64,000 nucleotides of DNA from Pseudomonadales bacterium (GTDB taxonomy: Bacteria > Pseudomonadota > Gammaproteobacteria > Pseudomonadales > Ketobacteraceae), in assembly GCA_020062665.1 (NCBI GenBank), contig JAGUVW010000023.1:92837-156836 (forward strand). Direction: 5' to 3'. A program made the position numbers and the translations under genes. Shown in pieces: positions 48,816 to 56,485 of this stretch; the stretch's first letter is position 1, and each line of letters starts with the position of its first letter. The notes under the pieces were generated by a model. It worked only from the letters and a program-made list of their open reading frames with translations, was not told the origin of the DNA and made no database searches.

Positions 48816-49770
48816 TCCAGCTGCTGTCACTGTGATGATTCCTGCCATCGTTTACGGTGGCTGTAATTGTCATTTTTGCCAGCCGCTTCAATTTGCGCTG
48901 CCGGTCTTCTTCCGACACGGTGTGAATATCCCACACCCAGCCGAATTTCTCTGCGGTTTTCAGAACGAAATAGCCGTAATCCACCTGCCACCAATCGTGA
49001 CTGTTCTTGCCCGACTTGGGAAACGCATGGTGGTTATTGTGCCAGGAACCACCCAGGCTGATCAGCGCAAACCAGAAATTGTTGCGGCTGTTGTCCTTGC
49101 TATTGTAGGGCCGGGTGCCTACCAGATGGCAAACAGAATTCACCATGAAAGTGCCCTGCTGAGTGACAAACAGGCGAATCACGCCGCCCAGCAAAAATCC
49201 GCGCAACGCGGCTTCCGCCGACCACTCCCACAGGCCGCTGATAGCGGCAGGAATCAACAACCCCAGCAGCACCCAGGTGTAGTACAGATGCGTTTTCGAC
49301 AGCCGCGTGATAACCGGATCCCGGTACAGCCAGAGTGCGAACTTGTCCGGTAGCGGCGGCCGGTACGACCACTTCCACAGCACCTGCGCATGAAAAAAAC
49401 CCTTCACCCGGCCCCACAAACCTTCACCGCTTTGCATGGGCGTGTGGGTATCGGGCGCCTGATCGCTGAAACGATGGTGGTGAATATGATTGGTGGCCCA
49501 GGCAATCACGGAACCCTGTCCGCCCATGGACGCAAAAATCACCAGCAATCCTTTCAACCATTCTTTCACTTCAAACGACTTGTGGGAAAAGTAGCGGTGG
49601 TAACCCAGCTCGATGCCCACCACAGTGACGAACCACATCAGCACCAGGCCCAGAATATCCACGCCGTGCACGCCGGTGTGCCACAGCACCACGGCGCCGA
49701 TGAGCGAGCCGAGCAAGGGCAGCACATCCAGCAGGATGAAATGGCGTTTTTGCATGGCGGAGATATTCAT
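48787..49770 (-). CDS. Membrane fatty acyl desaturase (acyl-CoA Delta9 type)
   Basis: A 327-residue membrane diiron desaturase. The three histidine boxes are HRYFSH (58-63), NHIHHH (94-99) and HNNHH (about 245), with four to five membrane helices between them. This pattern matches stearoyl-CoA desaturase-type enzymes. AGGGA lies 7 nt before the ATG at 49770. The C-terminal tail beyond residue 300 is unrelated to the family and overlaps the next gene. In this operon it could unsaturate a carrier- or CoA-bound chain; acetylenase or hydroxylase activity is also possible in this fold. Confidence 0.88.
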   Translation of the reverse strand: MNISAMQKRHFILLDVLPLLGSLIGAVVLWHTGVHGVDILGLVLMWFVTVVGIELGYHRYFSHKSFEVKEWLKGLLVIFASMGGQGSVIAWATNHIHHHRFSDQAPDTHTPMQSGEGLWGRVKGFFHAQVLWKWSYRPPLPDKFALWLYRDPVITRLSKTHLYYTWVLLGLLIPAAISGLWEWSAEAALRGFLLGGVIRLFVTQQGTFMVNSVCHLVGTRPYNSKDNSRNNFWFALISLGGSWHNNHHAFPKSGKNSHDWWQVDYGYFVLKTAEKFGWVWDIHTVSEEDRQRKLKRLAKMTITATVNDGRNHHSDSSWNAGDNAKAG

Positions 49771-49798
49771 GGGATTTCCCTGCGGCAGTGGGCTTGGG

Positions 49799-50029
49799 TC
49801 ACGCAGCCATTTTGGCCTGGCACACATCCAGCAGCTGGGCGACGGTATTCACGCCATCCAGATCTTCCTGCACCAGCGTGATGTCGAGCAATTCCTGCAG
49901 CTCCACCACGGTTTCGATCAGCACAAAGGAATCCGCCACCAGATCCGTTAATTTCGCGCCCTCGGTGACGCGGGCGGCGTCGATCCGCAACAATTGCGCC
50001 AGCTGTTTGATCAATTCATTGCGTTGCAT
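49799..50029 (-). CDS. Acyl carrier protein (first free-standing carrier)
   Basis: A 76-residue carrier protein. Ser34 in VADSFVLIE is the phosphopantetheine attachment site, within the usual four-helix pattern. AGGAG is 6 nt before the ATG at 50029, making that start clear. It sits between the ferritin-like and desaturase genes and is presumably activated by the phosphopantetheinyl transferase two genes upstream. It may carry either the fatty chain or the activated amino acid. Confidence 0.85.
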   Translation of the reverse strand: MQRNELIKQLAQLLRIDAARVTEGAKLTDLVADSFVLIETVVELQELLDITLVQEDLDGVNTVAQLLDVCQAKMAA

Positions 50030-50039
50030 GGGCTGCTCC

Positions 50040-50603
50040 TCAAAATGCGTAATTCTGTTTATCGAGAATGTGGCCGACGCGCTCATCGTGCTCGGCAATC
50101 AGGCGGCCATAGACTTCCTCGTCCGCTTTGCGGTAACGCTCGTAGGTATTTTTCACCCGCTCGGCACCGAATTTTTCTTCCATCTGCTTGAGCGCGTCAC
50201 CCACCCACTGGATATGCCATTTTTCGTCTTCCATGATGAGCTCGAGGGTGGCACGCACTGCCGGATGAATGTCGCGCACACGGGCATGACGGGCGTACTG
50301 GGCAATGATGCGACGCTCGAACACCTGGGTCAGTGCCAGAATTTCCATGACGTTGGTCGGCATACCCGCCGCTTCCAGATAATGATCCTGATAGGCGAAG
50401 GTCATTTTCAGCGGCTCCATGCCCATGTCATTGATCGCCCGACTCCAGTACCAGGCATGCTGACTTTCATCGGCAAAATGCTTGGTGAGGTCGAACTGGA
50501 TCGGCCCCGCCGGCAACGACTTGGCCAGGCGAGCAAAAAACTGGGCGCCGGAAATTTCGGAATGGCGATAAAAACTCAGAATCCAGCGGTCATTGTCATT
50601 CAT
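50040..50603 (-). CDS. Ferritin-like diiron protein
   Basis: A 187-residue four-helix protein with a full set of diiron ligand candidates: Glu16, Glu46xxHis49 (DESQH), Glu96 (VFERR) and Glu127xxHis130 (DEKWH). This arrangement fits ferritin-like oxygenases or hydroxylases rather than iron stores, given the small size and context. AGGAGAG lies about 9 nt before the ATG, which overlaps the end of the phosphopantetheinyl transferase gene by 8 bp. Its substrate is probably a carrier-bound acyl group; that is inference. Confidence 0.75.
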   Translation of the reverse strand: MNDNDRWILSFYRHSEISGAQFFARLAKSLPAGPIQFDLTKHFADESQHAWYWSRAINDMGMEPLKMTFAYQDHYLEAAGMPTNVMEILALTQVFERRIIAQYARHARVRDIHPAVRATLELIMEDEKWHIQWVGDALKQMEEKFGAERVKNTYERYRKADEEVYGRLIAEHDERVGHILDKQNYAF

Positions 50604-51165
50604 GTCCCAACTCTCCTGTTTTGAAAGCCACCGACAATATGCCGCCGGGCACTTCCATGCTGATATACCGAAAACGATGTACCTGACGGCCGCGGCTGAT
50701 GCGCGCACCACCAGATTTCTGCGCCGGATTGTCCAGCGCGTATGCAGTTACCCAGCGCTGCTGACCGCCGGCATCCGCCTTGAAACAGGCTTCTTTCACG
50801 GTCCAGATCCGCAACAGGTCCCGTGCGGTGGCAGCGCCCAGCGCGACAGATTCCCGCGCTGTCAGCATCAAGCGCTGATGCCGCTGGTCCAACGGGCGCC
50901 AGGGTTCAAAATCGATGCCGATGCCACTGAAGCCGCCAGACCTGACCGCCAGCGCAAACATCGACTGGCCAGCGTGCGTGAGGGAATGATCTGTCTGCGC
51001 GGCACGCACAGATTGCGCCGCCACGGCAGGCTTGCCCAACCAGCGGCGCATGCGGCGCAGCAGTGGCCGCGAATCAGCAGCACCGCCAACACGGCCGTGC
51101 CACAACTGCACCTCGGCATCCAGAAACTGCGTCAGACGCTGCTCGACCAAAGCCAGGCGCTGCAT
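50596..51165 (-). CDS. 4'-phosphopantetheinyl transferase (Sfp/EntD-like)
   Basis: A 189-residue enzyme with both diagnostic motifs: GIGIDFEP (81-88, metal-binding Asp and Glu) and WTVKEACFK (121-129). It moves the phosphopantetheine arm of CoA onto carrier-protein serines. The start at 51165 shares one base with the stop of the reductase (TGATG). A private PPTase inside the operon implies the two carriers may not be served well by the housekeeping enzyme. Confidence 0.85.
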   Translation of the reverse strand: MQRLALVEQRLTQFLDAEVQLWHGRVGGAADSRPLLRRMRRWLGKPAVAAQSVRAAQTDHSLTHAGQSMFALAVRSGGFSGIGIDFEPWRPLDQRHQRLMLTARESVALGAATARDLLRIWTVKEACFKADAGGQQRWVTAYALDNPAQKSGGARISRGRQVHRFRYISMEVPGGILSVAFKTGELGHE

Positions 51166-52259
51166 CAGATTTCGCGCCCCCACTTGGTCTGCACCAGATA
51201 GCGCACCGTGTTCAGCGTCATCTGTTCGGGGTCTGGCGCGCGATAATGCGACAGCGCCGCGCGCAGATTGTCATTCTGAAACGCCTTGGTGACGAACAGC
51301 TGACGGGCAAAAGGGCGGATACTTTCCACTGCCTGGGACACCACCTGCCCCGACAGTCCGCGCAGTTCATTGGCCAGCATTTCAAATGGCTCAAACTCGG
51401 TGAACAGGGGACGCAGAACCCGGCGCTTGCGGAAACCTTCGTCCGTTGAGAACACTTTGAAACACGTATCGACCAGATGACCCAGCGGCAGCGATTCCTC
51501 CCGGCGATGGCAGACATGAAAAATCTGCCGCTCCGCCACCGCTTTCACGCCCAGCTCCGCAATGGCATCCGCCACAAATTCACCGGTAACCAGATAGATG
51601 GGCGTTTCCTCCACCCCAGGCAGCGTGGAAATCAATCCGTAGAACAGCAGCCGCATAGTGTTGTGGAACACATTGTACTGGGTCACATCACCGGCATCGT
51701 TGTGGGCAATCACGGTTGCCACACGGTAAATGTGCCAGGGCAGATCGCCGTACTCGCTCAGCAGGATGGCTTCTGCCTCACACTTGGAGCGCTCGTAGTG
51801 ATTGGCAAACGGCCCTGCTGCTGGCAACGGCTGCTCCAGAATATCTCCGCTCGCAAGCCCGGCGGCATAAGCCGTGCTCACATAGCAAAACCGTTTCAGC
51901 TGCGGACAGCGACGGGCAAATGCCAGCATCTTGCGGGTGCCTTCACGGTTCACCGCATCGGCCACTTCAGCTTCCACATTGAAGGCTGTCACTGCGGCCG
52001 TATGAATGATGCGGTCGATGACACCGGCATCCACACCTGCGAACGGCTCCTCTGCATACAGATTGCCGTGATGCAGGCTGATGCGATCGAGCATGCCGGC
52101 ACGCTGCTGCAGAATCTTGTCCTGCTTGGCGCGAAACTCGTCCGCGTCCTGCGCCCGCACCCACAACAGCAGGTGAGCATCGGTATCCCGCAACAGGCGA
52201 TCACACACCAGACTGCCGATATAGCCGTCGGCGCCGGTAACCAGAATGGTTTCTGTCAT
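51165..52259 (-). CDS. Thioester-reductase-like SDR (male-sterility / NAD-binding 4 type)
   Basis: A 364-residue protein with the Rossmann motif VTGADGYIGS (8-17), IIHTAAVTAFN, YVSTAYAAG and the catalytic NHYERSKCEAE (Tyr-x3-Lys). The extended SDR layout matches reductase domains that release carrier-bound acyl groups as aldehydes or alcohols, and fatty acyl-CoA reductases. There is no C-terminal sterile domain of plant FARs. AGGACAGGGG precedes the ATG at 52259. In the operon it is the best candidate for chain release, though an epimerase-like role is not excluded. Confidence 0.78.
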   Translation of the reverse strand: MTETILVTGADGYIGSLVCDRLLRDTDAHLLLWVRAQDADEFRAKQDKILQQRAGMLDRISLHHGNLYAEEPFAGVDAGVIDRIIHTAAVTAFNVEAEVADAVNREGTRKMLAFARRCPQLKRFCYVSTAYAAGLASGDILEQPLPAAGPFANHYERSKCEAEAILLSEYGDLPWHIYRVATVIAHNDAGDVTQYNVFHNTMRLLFYGLISTLPGVEETPIYLVTGEFVADAIAELGVKAVAERQIFHVCHRREESLPLGHLVDTCFKVFSTDEGFRKRRVLRPLFTEFEPFEMLANELRGLSGQVVSQAVESIRPFARQLFVTKAFQNDNLRAALSHYRAPDPEQMTLNTVRYLVQTKWGREI

Positions 52260-52269
52260 GCCCCTGTCC

Positions 52270-52515
52270 TTAGCCGGCAGCGGCGAAGAATGCCGCATGG
52301 ATGGTGTTCAGTGAATGAAAGTTTTCCGGCTGCACCTGATCGATATCCACCGGCCTGCCCTGCAGATGCTCCAGATACAGAATCAGATCCATGATCTGGA
52401 TCGAGGTGAGAATTTTCTTTTCCAGCAGCGGCGCGTCATCCGTCAGCACTGCGCCATCCACTTTCGGATTCTTGGCCAGAATCCAGTCGCGGATCTGGGT
52501 TTTGAAGTTACTCAT
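52270..52515 (-). CDS. Acyl carrier protein-like (second carrier, atypical Ser motif)
   Basis: An 81-residue carrier-like protein. The helix II start reads ILTSIQIMDLILYLE, where Ser38 occupies the phosphopantetheine site but the usual preceding Asp is Thr37. Hydrophobic spacing through the helix and the downstream PVDIDQVQPENFHSLNTI region match carriers. The ATG overlaps the oxygenase stop as ATGA. The altered motif may tune recognition by the operon's own transferase. Confidence 0.75.
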   Translation of the reverse strand: MSNFKTQIRDWILAKNPKVDGAVLTDDAPLLEKKILTSIQIMDLILYLEHLQGRPVDIDQVQPENFHSLNTIHAAFFAAAG

Positions 52516-53375
52516 AGGGCAGGCGCCTCGGTCATCATGCGGTTTTCAAGAAAGTAGTCGATGCAACTGCGCGACACGGCTTCGCGATGGGCACGGCATA
52601 CGGGCGCGTCCCAGGCTTTCTGGTACAGGGCATAGCCGTTGTCGATGCCGGCGTCTGCGTACACCGCCGGGTTGTAATACTCGCGCCAGGTGGACACCAT
52701 GTAGTTCGCCAGATAGGACTGCACACCAGCAACCGTTTCCGGTTTCCACGTGGGCGACCACTGCTCGAACAGCTTTTTCGTCAGTTCACGACCGAACGCC
52801 AGATGGCGGGATTCATCATTGTGATGATACTGGTTGATCTGGCGGGCCAGCGGATGCAGACGCTCATCCTTGCCCATCGCCAGGTTGTAGTGATCCACCA
52901 GCTCTTCAAAAATAACGACCTTGGCGAAGAACAGAAAATCTGCCTCACCCTTTTCATATTTGCGCGGAAAACTCATTTTCTTGTCGGCATACACTTTTTT
53001 GCCGTAACGGTGGCAGAACGTGCCAAACACCGTCATGTGCTTGTTTTCTTCATCGAGAAAATGGTGCAGGTACTCCGACAGCTCCGGCGACCAGTCCATG
53101 TAATACAGATGTTCTGCCAGGCCGCCGATCAGCGCTTTTTCACCATGGATGTTGATACCGAAGAAATTCACCGTTTCCCAGAACGCGAGCTTTTTCCGCT
53201 GCGCATCATTCAGCGCATCGAATTCTTCCAGGCCATAGATCGAGATCAGTTCCGGCGAAAAATGCCAGTCATCCAGGCTCAGGTTTTCCGGCCACTGGAA
53301 TTCCTCATAGGGGCTGTTGTAACGCTTGATGGATGCGTCGCTGAGTTTGCGCGCGATTTTGGCGAGCCTTTCCAT
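52512..53375 (-). CDS. AurF/CmlI-like diiron oxygenase
   Basis: A 287-residue protein with the ligand pattern of AurF-type N-oxygenases: Glu79, Glu110xxHis113 (EENKH), Glu157/158 (FEELVD), His184-x3-Glu188-xx-His191 (HHNDESRH). Known family members oxidise aryl amines to nitro groups or form azoxy bonds, and some act on carrier-bound substrates. It is flanked by a KAS III-like gene and a carrier protein, so a carrier-bound substrate is likely. N- versus C-oxidation cannot be decided. Start and stop overlap its neighbours by 1 and 4 bases. Confidence 0.82.
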   Translation of the reverse strand: MERLAKIARKLSDASIKRYNSPYEEFQWPENLSLDDWHFSPELISIYGLEEFDALNDAQRKKLAFWETVNFFGINIHGEKALIGGLAEHLYYMDWSPELSEYLHHFLDEENKHMTVFGTFCHRYGKKVYADKKMSFPRKYEKGEADFLFFAKVVIFEELVDHYNLAMGKDERLHPLARQINQYHHNDESRHLAFGRELTKKLFEQWSPTWKPETVAGVQSYLANYMVSTWREYYNPAVYADAGIDNGYALYQKAWDAPVCRAHREAVSRSCIDYFLENRMMTEAPAL

Positions 53376-54352
53376 CAGTCAGCCACCTTTTCCAGCAGAA
53401 TGCAGGACCAGTTCAAGCCAAAACCCGCCATCGGCAACAGGATTTTGTCGCCGGGCTGGATGCGGTTCTGCTCCTGCACGGTTTTCAGATTGATGATGTT
53501 GTCGCCGGAAATGCAGTGGCCGGCAGTGCCGATGGTGGGCATCAGGATGCGATCGAAATCGAAGCGCAATACGCTGGCCAGGATACGCCAGGCTTTCTGA
53601 TTGGTGTTCTGCGGCACGATCCACTGCACGTCTTGCGGCGTGATGCCGGCCTTGCGGCACAGATCGGTGATCATGCGGTGGCTGTAGCTGAAGTAGAAAC
53701 CGGCGGTTTCCTCGTCGTTGGCGGCGGCCATGGCACCATTGGTGATGTGGTGGGCGCCAAGGAAACGGTAACCGCGCGGCTCACGGCTGACGATACAGGC
53801 CGCACCACCATCGGAAATCAGGTTGTACGCCTGCTCATACACGGCGCCCGGCGGAAAACGATCGGCGGTGATGCACAGTACCTGCTGCAGATCGCTTTCT
53901 GCGTGCAGCATGGCGTTCGCCACGCGGATCGAGCCCAGCATGCCGGTGCAGGCCTGCTGGGCAATGCCCATGACATAGGACTGGTCCATGCCGAAATCCG
54001 CCTGCAGCCGGCTGGCGGGAAAATCCATCAGGTGTTTGACGTCACGGCTGGAATCGAACTGGCGAACATCGCCGGTATTGCCATTCAGGGGCAGGCAGTT
54101 CACATACAGGATCAGATCGGTGCGCGGCAGCAGGTCGCGGGTTTCCGGATAGCTGGTGAGCATGTCATCCAGGGTGCCCTTGGCCAGGTCATAGGCAGAC
54201 TCGGCCTCAGAGCAATGATGATGACGACCAAAACCGGCATCCGCCAACGCGCTGGCGGCGGAAAACAACACGCCATCCTGTTCGGCCTGCTGCACACTGC
54301 GCTGGAGTGCTCCCAATCGAAAAGCAGGAAAATTCAGATAAATATCACTCAT
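53375..54352 (-). CDS. KAS III-like (FabH superfamily) enzyme with altered active site
   Basis: A 325-residue thiolase-fold protein. The nucleophile is Cys135 (AQQACTGML). By alignment to FabH, the catalytic His of PHQAN is Gln248 (VPQNTN) and the catalytic Asn of GNTS is His279 (GHCISG). The C-terminal block RIQPGDKILLPMAGFGLNWS matches FabH well, so the alignment is sound. Loss of the decarboxylation His and Asn suggests an acyltransferase or non-decarboxylating role rather than normal chain initiation. It is the first gene of the ten-gene leftward operon and is divergent from the acyl ligase gene. Confidence 0.8.
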   Translation of the reverse strand: MSDIYLNFPAFRLGALQRSVQQAEQDGVLFSAASALADAGFGRHHHCSEAESAYDLAKGTLDDMLTSYPETRDLLPRTDLILYVNCLPLNGNTGDVRQFDSSRDVKHLMDFPASRLQADFGMDQSYVMGIAQQACTGMLGSIRVANAMLHAESDLQQVLCITADRFPPGAVYEQAYNLISDGGAACIVSREPRGYRFLGAHHITNGAMAAANDEETAGFYFSYSHRMITDLCRKAGITPQDVQWIVPQNTNQKAWRILASVLRFDFDRILMPTIGTAGHCISGDNIINLKTVQEQNRIQPGDKILLPMAGFGLNWSCILLEKVAD

Positions 54353-54727
54353 TTAGCGCACCCTTGCCACTACCAAGCACCTGTTTATGTCAAAAAACCG
54401 AAACAAAACGAAAATTACTGAGCAAGTTTAGCGCGAATATTTTGCTGTGGTTATATTTTGTGCAAAATAAATCAATGCACCAACTTGCCCGACACAGCCT
54501 ACCCGAGCACACACACTGTATCCAGAGAACTTTTTAAATCAATTAGCGTTAAAGAAAAACTACAAAATACAGTTAAAATTCAACAATTAGATCCGATTTA
54601 TGAAATACGTTCCAATAACAATACCTAACAAATCACTCCATGCATCGAGCAAAACTGGTGTAATAATATAGGCCATGACTTATACGGTCTCGCTATAAGA
54701 GTCGATATTTTTATCATCGGTGGGATT
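54353..54727. promoter_or_regulatory. AT-rich divergent regulatory region of the cluster
   Basis: The 375 bp between the two divergent starts are strikingly AT-rich compared with the GC-rich surroundings and contain no ORF of note. They must hold both promoters. Visible elements: TATTTTGC (54438-54445) and GCAAAATA (54462-54469), a perfect 8-bp inverted repeat with a 16-bp centre, and ATATTTTG repeated directly 16 bp apart (54437 and 54453). The composition fits binding by a silencer such as H-NS/MvaT, which is inference. Confidence 0.6.
54436..54465 (-). promoter_or_regulatory. Candidate leftward promoter of the ten-gene operon
   Basis: On the minus strand TTGCAC (54465-54460) and AATATT (54441-54436) are separated by 18 bp, giving a plausible sigma-70 promoter about 77 nt before the KAS III-like start. 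It coincides with the inverted and direct repeats described for this region, so repression there is possible. Confidence 0.3.
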
Positions 54728-56455
54728 ATGAAGGATGTGACTGGAAGATTCGAAAAGGAATCAAACATAGAAATATCGCTGAATTCATGTTCGTTTTCGA
54801 AACTCGTGAAAGCGAACAGCGAAACCTGGCGCCTTTACCCGGCCTTTTCGGATCGCAGCCCTGGCCGATGGCGCAGCATCCATTTTCGCGAGGTCGAGCG
54901 CTACAGTTTCGCCCTGGCCCACTGGCTGCAGCAGCGGTGCCCGCACGGCCGCTGCATGATCCTGGCAGAGTCCCGGCTGGAATGGCCCCTGGCTTTTCTG
55001 GGGGTGATGAGCGCCGGCGCCGTGGCCGTGCCTGTCGATGCAAAATCCACTCCACAGGAGCTGGCCACCTTTATCCGCCATACCCAACCTGGTGTCCTGC
55101 TGGTGTCGCCGAAGCTGCGCGATACCGCCGCTGACGCCGCCGCGCAGGCGCAGTGGCAGGGCCCTGTCCTGTTGCTGGATATTGCCGACCAAGGCAGCGA
55201 CGCGCTGGGTGGACTCGCGCCGGCACCCGTGGATTTTCAGGCCGGCAGCCACCGTCCGGAGCAAACTGCCGTCATCGCTTTCACTTCTGCCACGTCAGGC
55301 CAGCCCAAGGCGGTGGAAACCAGCGCCGGCAACCTGTTTCATCAGATGACATCCCTGCGCACGCTCTTCAAGGCCCGGCCCGGTGATGTGTTCCTGTCGA
55401 TCCTGCCGCTCAATCACCTGCTGGAACTCTCCTGCGGCATGCTCACGGTGTTCGCGTGCGGCGCCCACGTGAATTACCTGAACTCTATCCTGCCGCACGA
55501 AATAAAGGATGCACTGAAGCAACGGGGCATCACGCACATGATCGTGGTGCCGCTGCTGATGGAAATGATCCGCAAGGGCATCGAGCGCAACTTTGTTTCC
55601 AAACTGGGTGATCGGGGCAAAACCCTGCTGCAGGTTCTGCAGGCTGCATCAAGCCTTTCTCCCAGCAACCAGATGCGGCGTTTCCTCAACCGCTTCATCC
55701 TGAGCGAACTGGGCCCGCGCCTGAACACGGTTATCGTCGGCGGCGCCACCCTGGATGCCAGCACAGTGGCGTTCTTCAGCAACCTGGGCATTCATGCGTG
55801 CCAGGGCTATGGCCTCACCGAAACCAGCCCGGTCGCCACCGTGAATCCGCCGGGAAAAATCCGTCGCGGATCCGTGGGCCGCGCGCTGCCCGGCTGCCAG
55901 ATTCACATCGACGCCCAGGGCCGGGAAAAGATCGGCGAGATTCTGGTGCAGGGCCCCTGCGTGATGAACGGCTATCTGGATGACGCGACTCTTACGGCCA
56001 GCGTGATCGACACCAACGGCTGGTTCCGCACCGGCGACCTGGGTTACCTCGACAGCGAGGGCTACCTGTACATCACCGGCCGCAAGAAAAACCTGGTCGT
56101 GCTCGACGGCGGCAAGAAGGTGTATCCGGAGGAAGTGGAAAAGGCGCTGTCCGCCAGCCTGCTGTTCCAGGAACTCTGCGTCACCGGCGTGAAGCAGGAA
56201 CATCCTTCGTTTCCAGGCAAAATCACCGAGCAGGTGTGTGTGGTGATCGTGCCCCAGGCGGATCTGCGCCAACAGCATGATCCGACCAGGCTGCAATCCC
56301 TGTGTGAGCAGGAAGTACTGCGCCTATGCCGGGACTTGTCGGCCTACAAGCGCCCGACGCGCGTCATCGTGCAGCTCACCGAACTGCCCAAGACCCGCAC
56401 CGGCAAGGTCAAGGCGCCCCTGGTGCAGCAGCAACTGTCAGCTTTGAATTCGTAA
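54728..56455 (+). CDS. Acyl-CoA/acyl-ACP ligase (AMP-forming, long-chain fatty acid type)
   Basis: A 575-residue ANL-family ligase. The P-loop reads FTSATSGQPKAV, with Ala for the first Gly of TSGTTG. Further motifs are GYGLTETSPVATV, WFRTGDLGYLDSEGYLYITGRKKNLVV and the C-terminal LPKTRTGKVK with the catalytic Lys. It resembles long-chain fatty acyl ligases and so probably activates the fatty acid precursor of the cluster. GGTGGG lies just before the ATG. The first 30 codons are AT-rich like the upstream region. The transporter gene follows by 30 bp. Confidence 0.85.
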   Translation: MKDVTGRFEKESNIEISLNSCSFSKLVKANSETWRLYPAFSDRSPGRWRSIHFREVERYSFALAHWLQQRCPHGRCMILAESRLEWPLAFLGVMSAGAVAVPVDAKSTPQELATFIRHTQPGVLLVSPKLRDTAADAAAQAQWQGPVLLLDIADQGSDALGGLAPAPVDFQAGSHRPEQTAVIAFTSATSGQPKAVETSAGNLFHQMTSLRTLFKARPGDVFLSILPLNHLLELSCGMLTVFACGAHVNYLNSILPHEIKDALKQRGITHMIVVPLLMEMIRKGIERNFVSKLGDRGKTLLQVLQAASSLSPSNQMRRFLNRFILSELGPRLNTVIVGGATLDASTVAFFSNLGIHACQGYGLTETSPVATVNPPGKIRRGSVGRALPGCQIHIDAQGREKIGEILVQGPCVMNGYLDDATLTASVIDTNGWFRTGDLGYLDSEGYLYITGRKKNLVVLDGGKKVYPEEVEKALSASLLFQELCVTGVKQEHPSFPGKITEQVCVVIVPQADLRQQHDPTRLQSLCEQEVLRLCRDLSAYKRPTRVIVQLTELPKTRTGKVKAPLVQQQLSALNS

Positions 56456-56485
56456 TCAACATTTATCATCGGGAAGGAGTATTGC

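Noticed and set aside
54353..54727. AT-rich region as an insertion-sequence scar
   Set aside because: No terminal inverted repeats, transposase fragment or target duplication could be recognised; the position between divergent starts fits a regulatory region.
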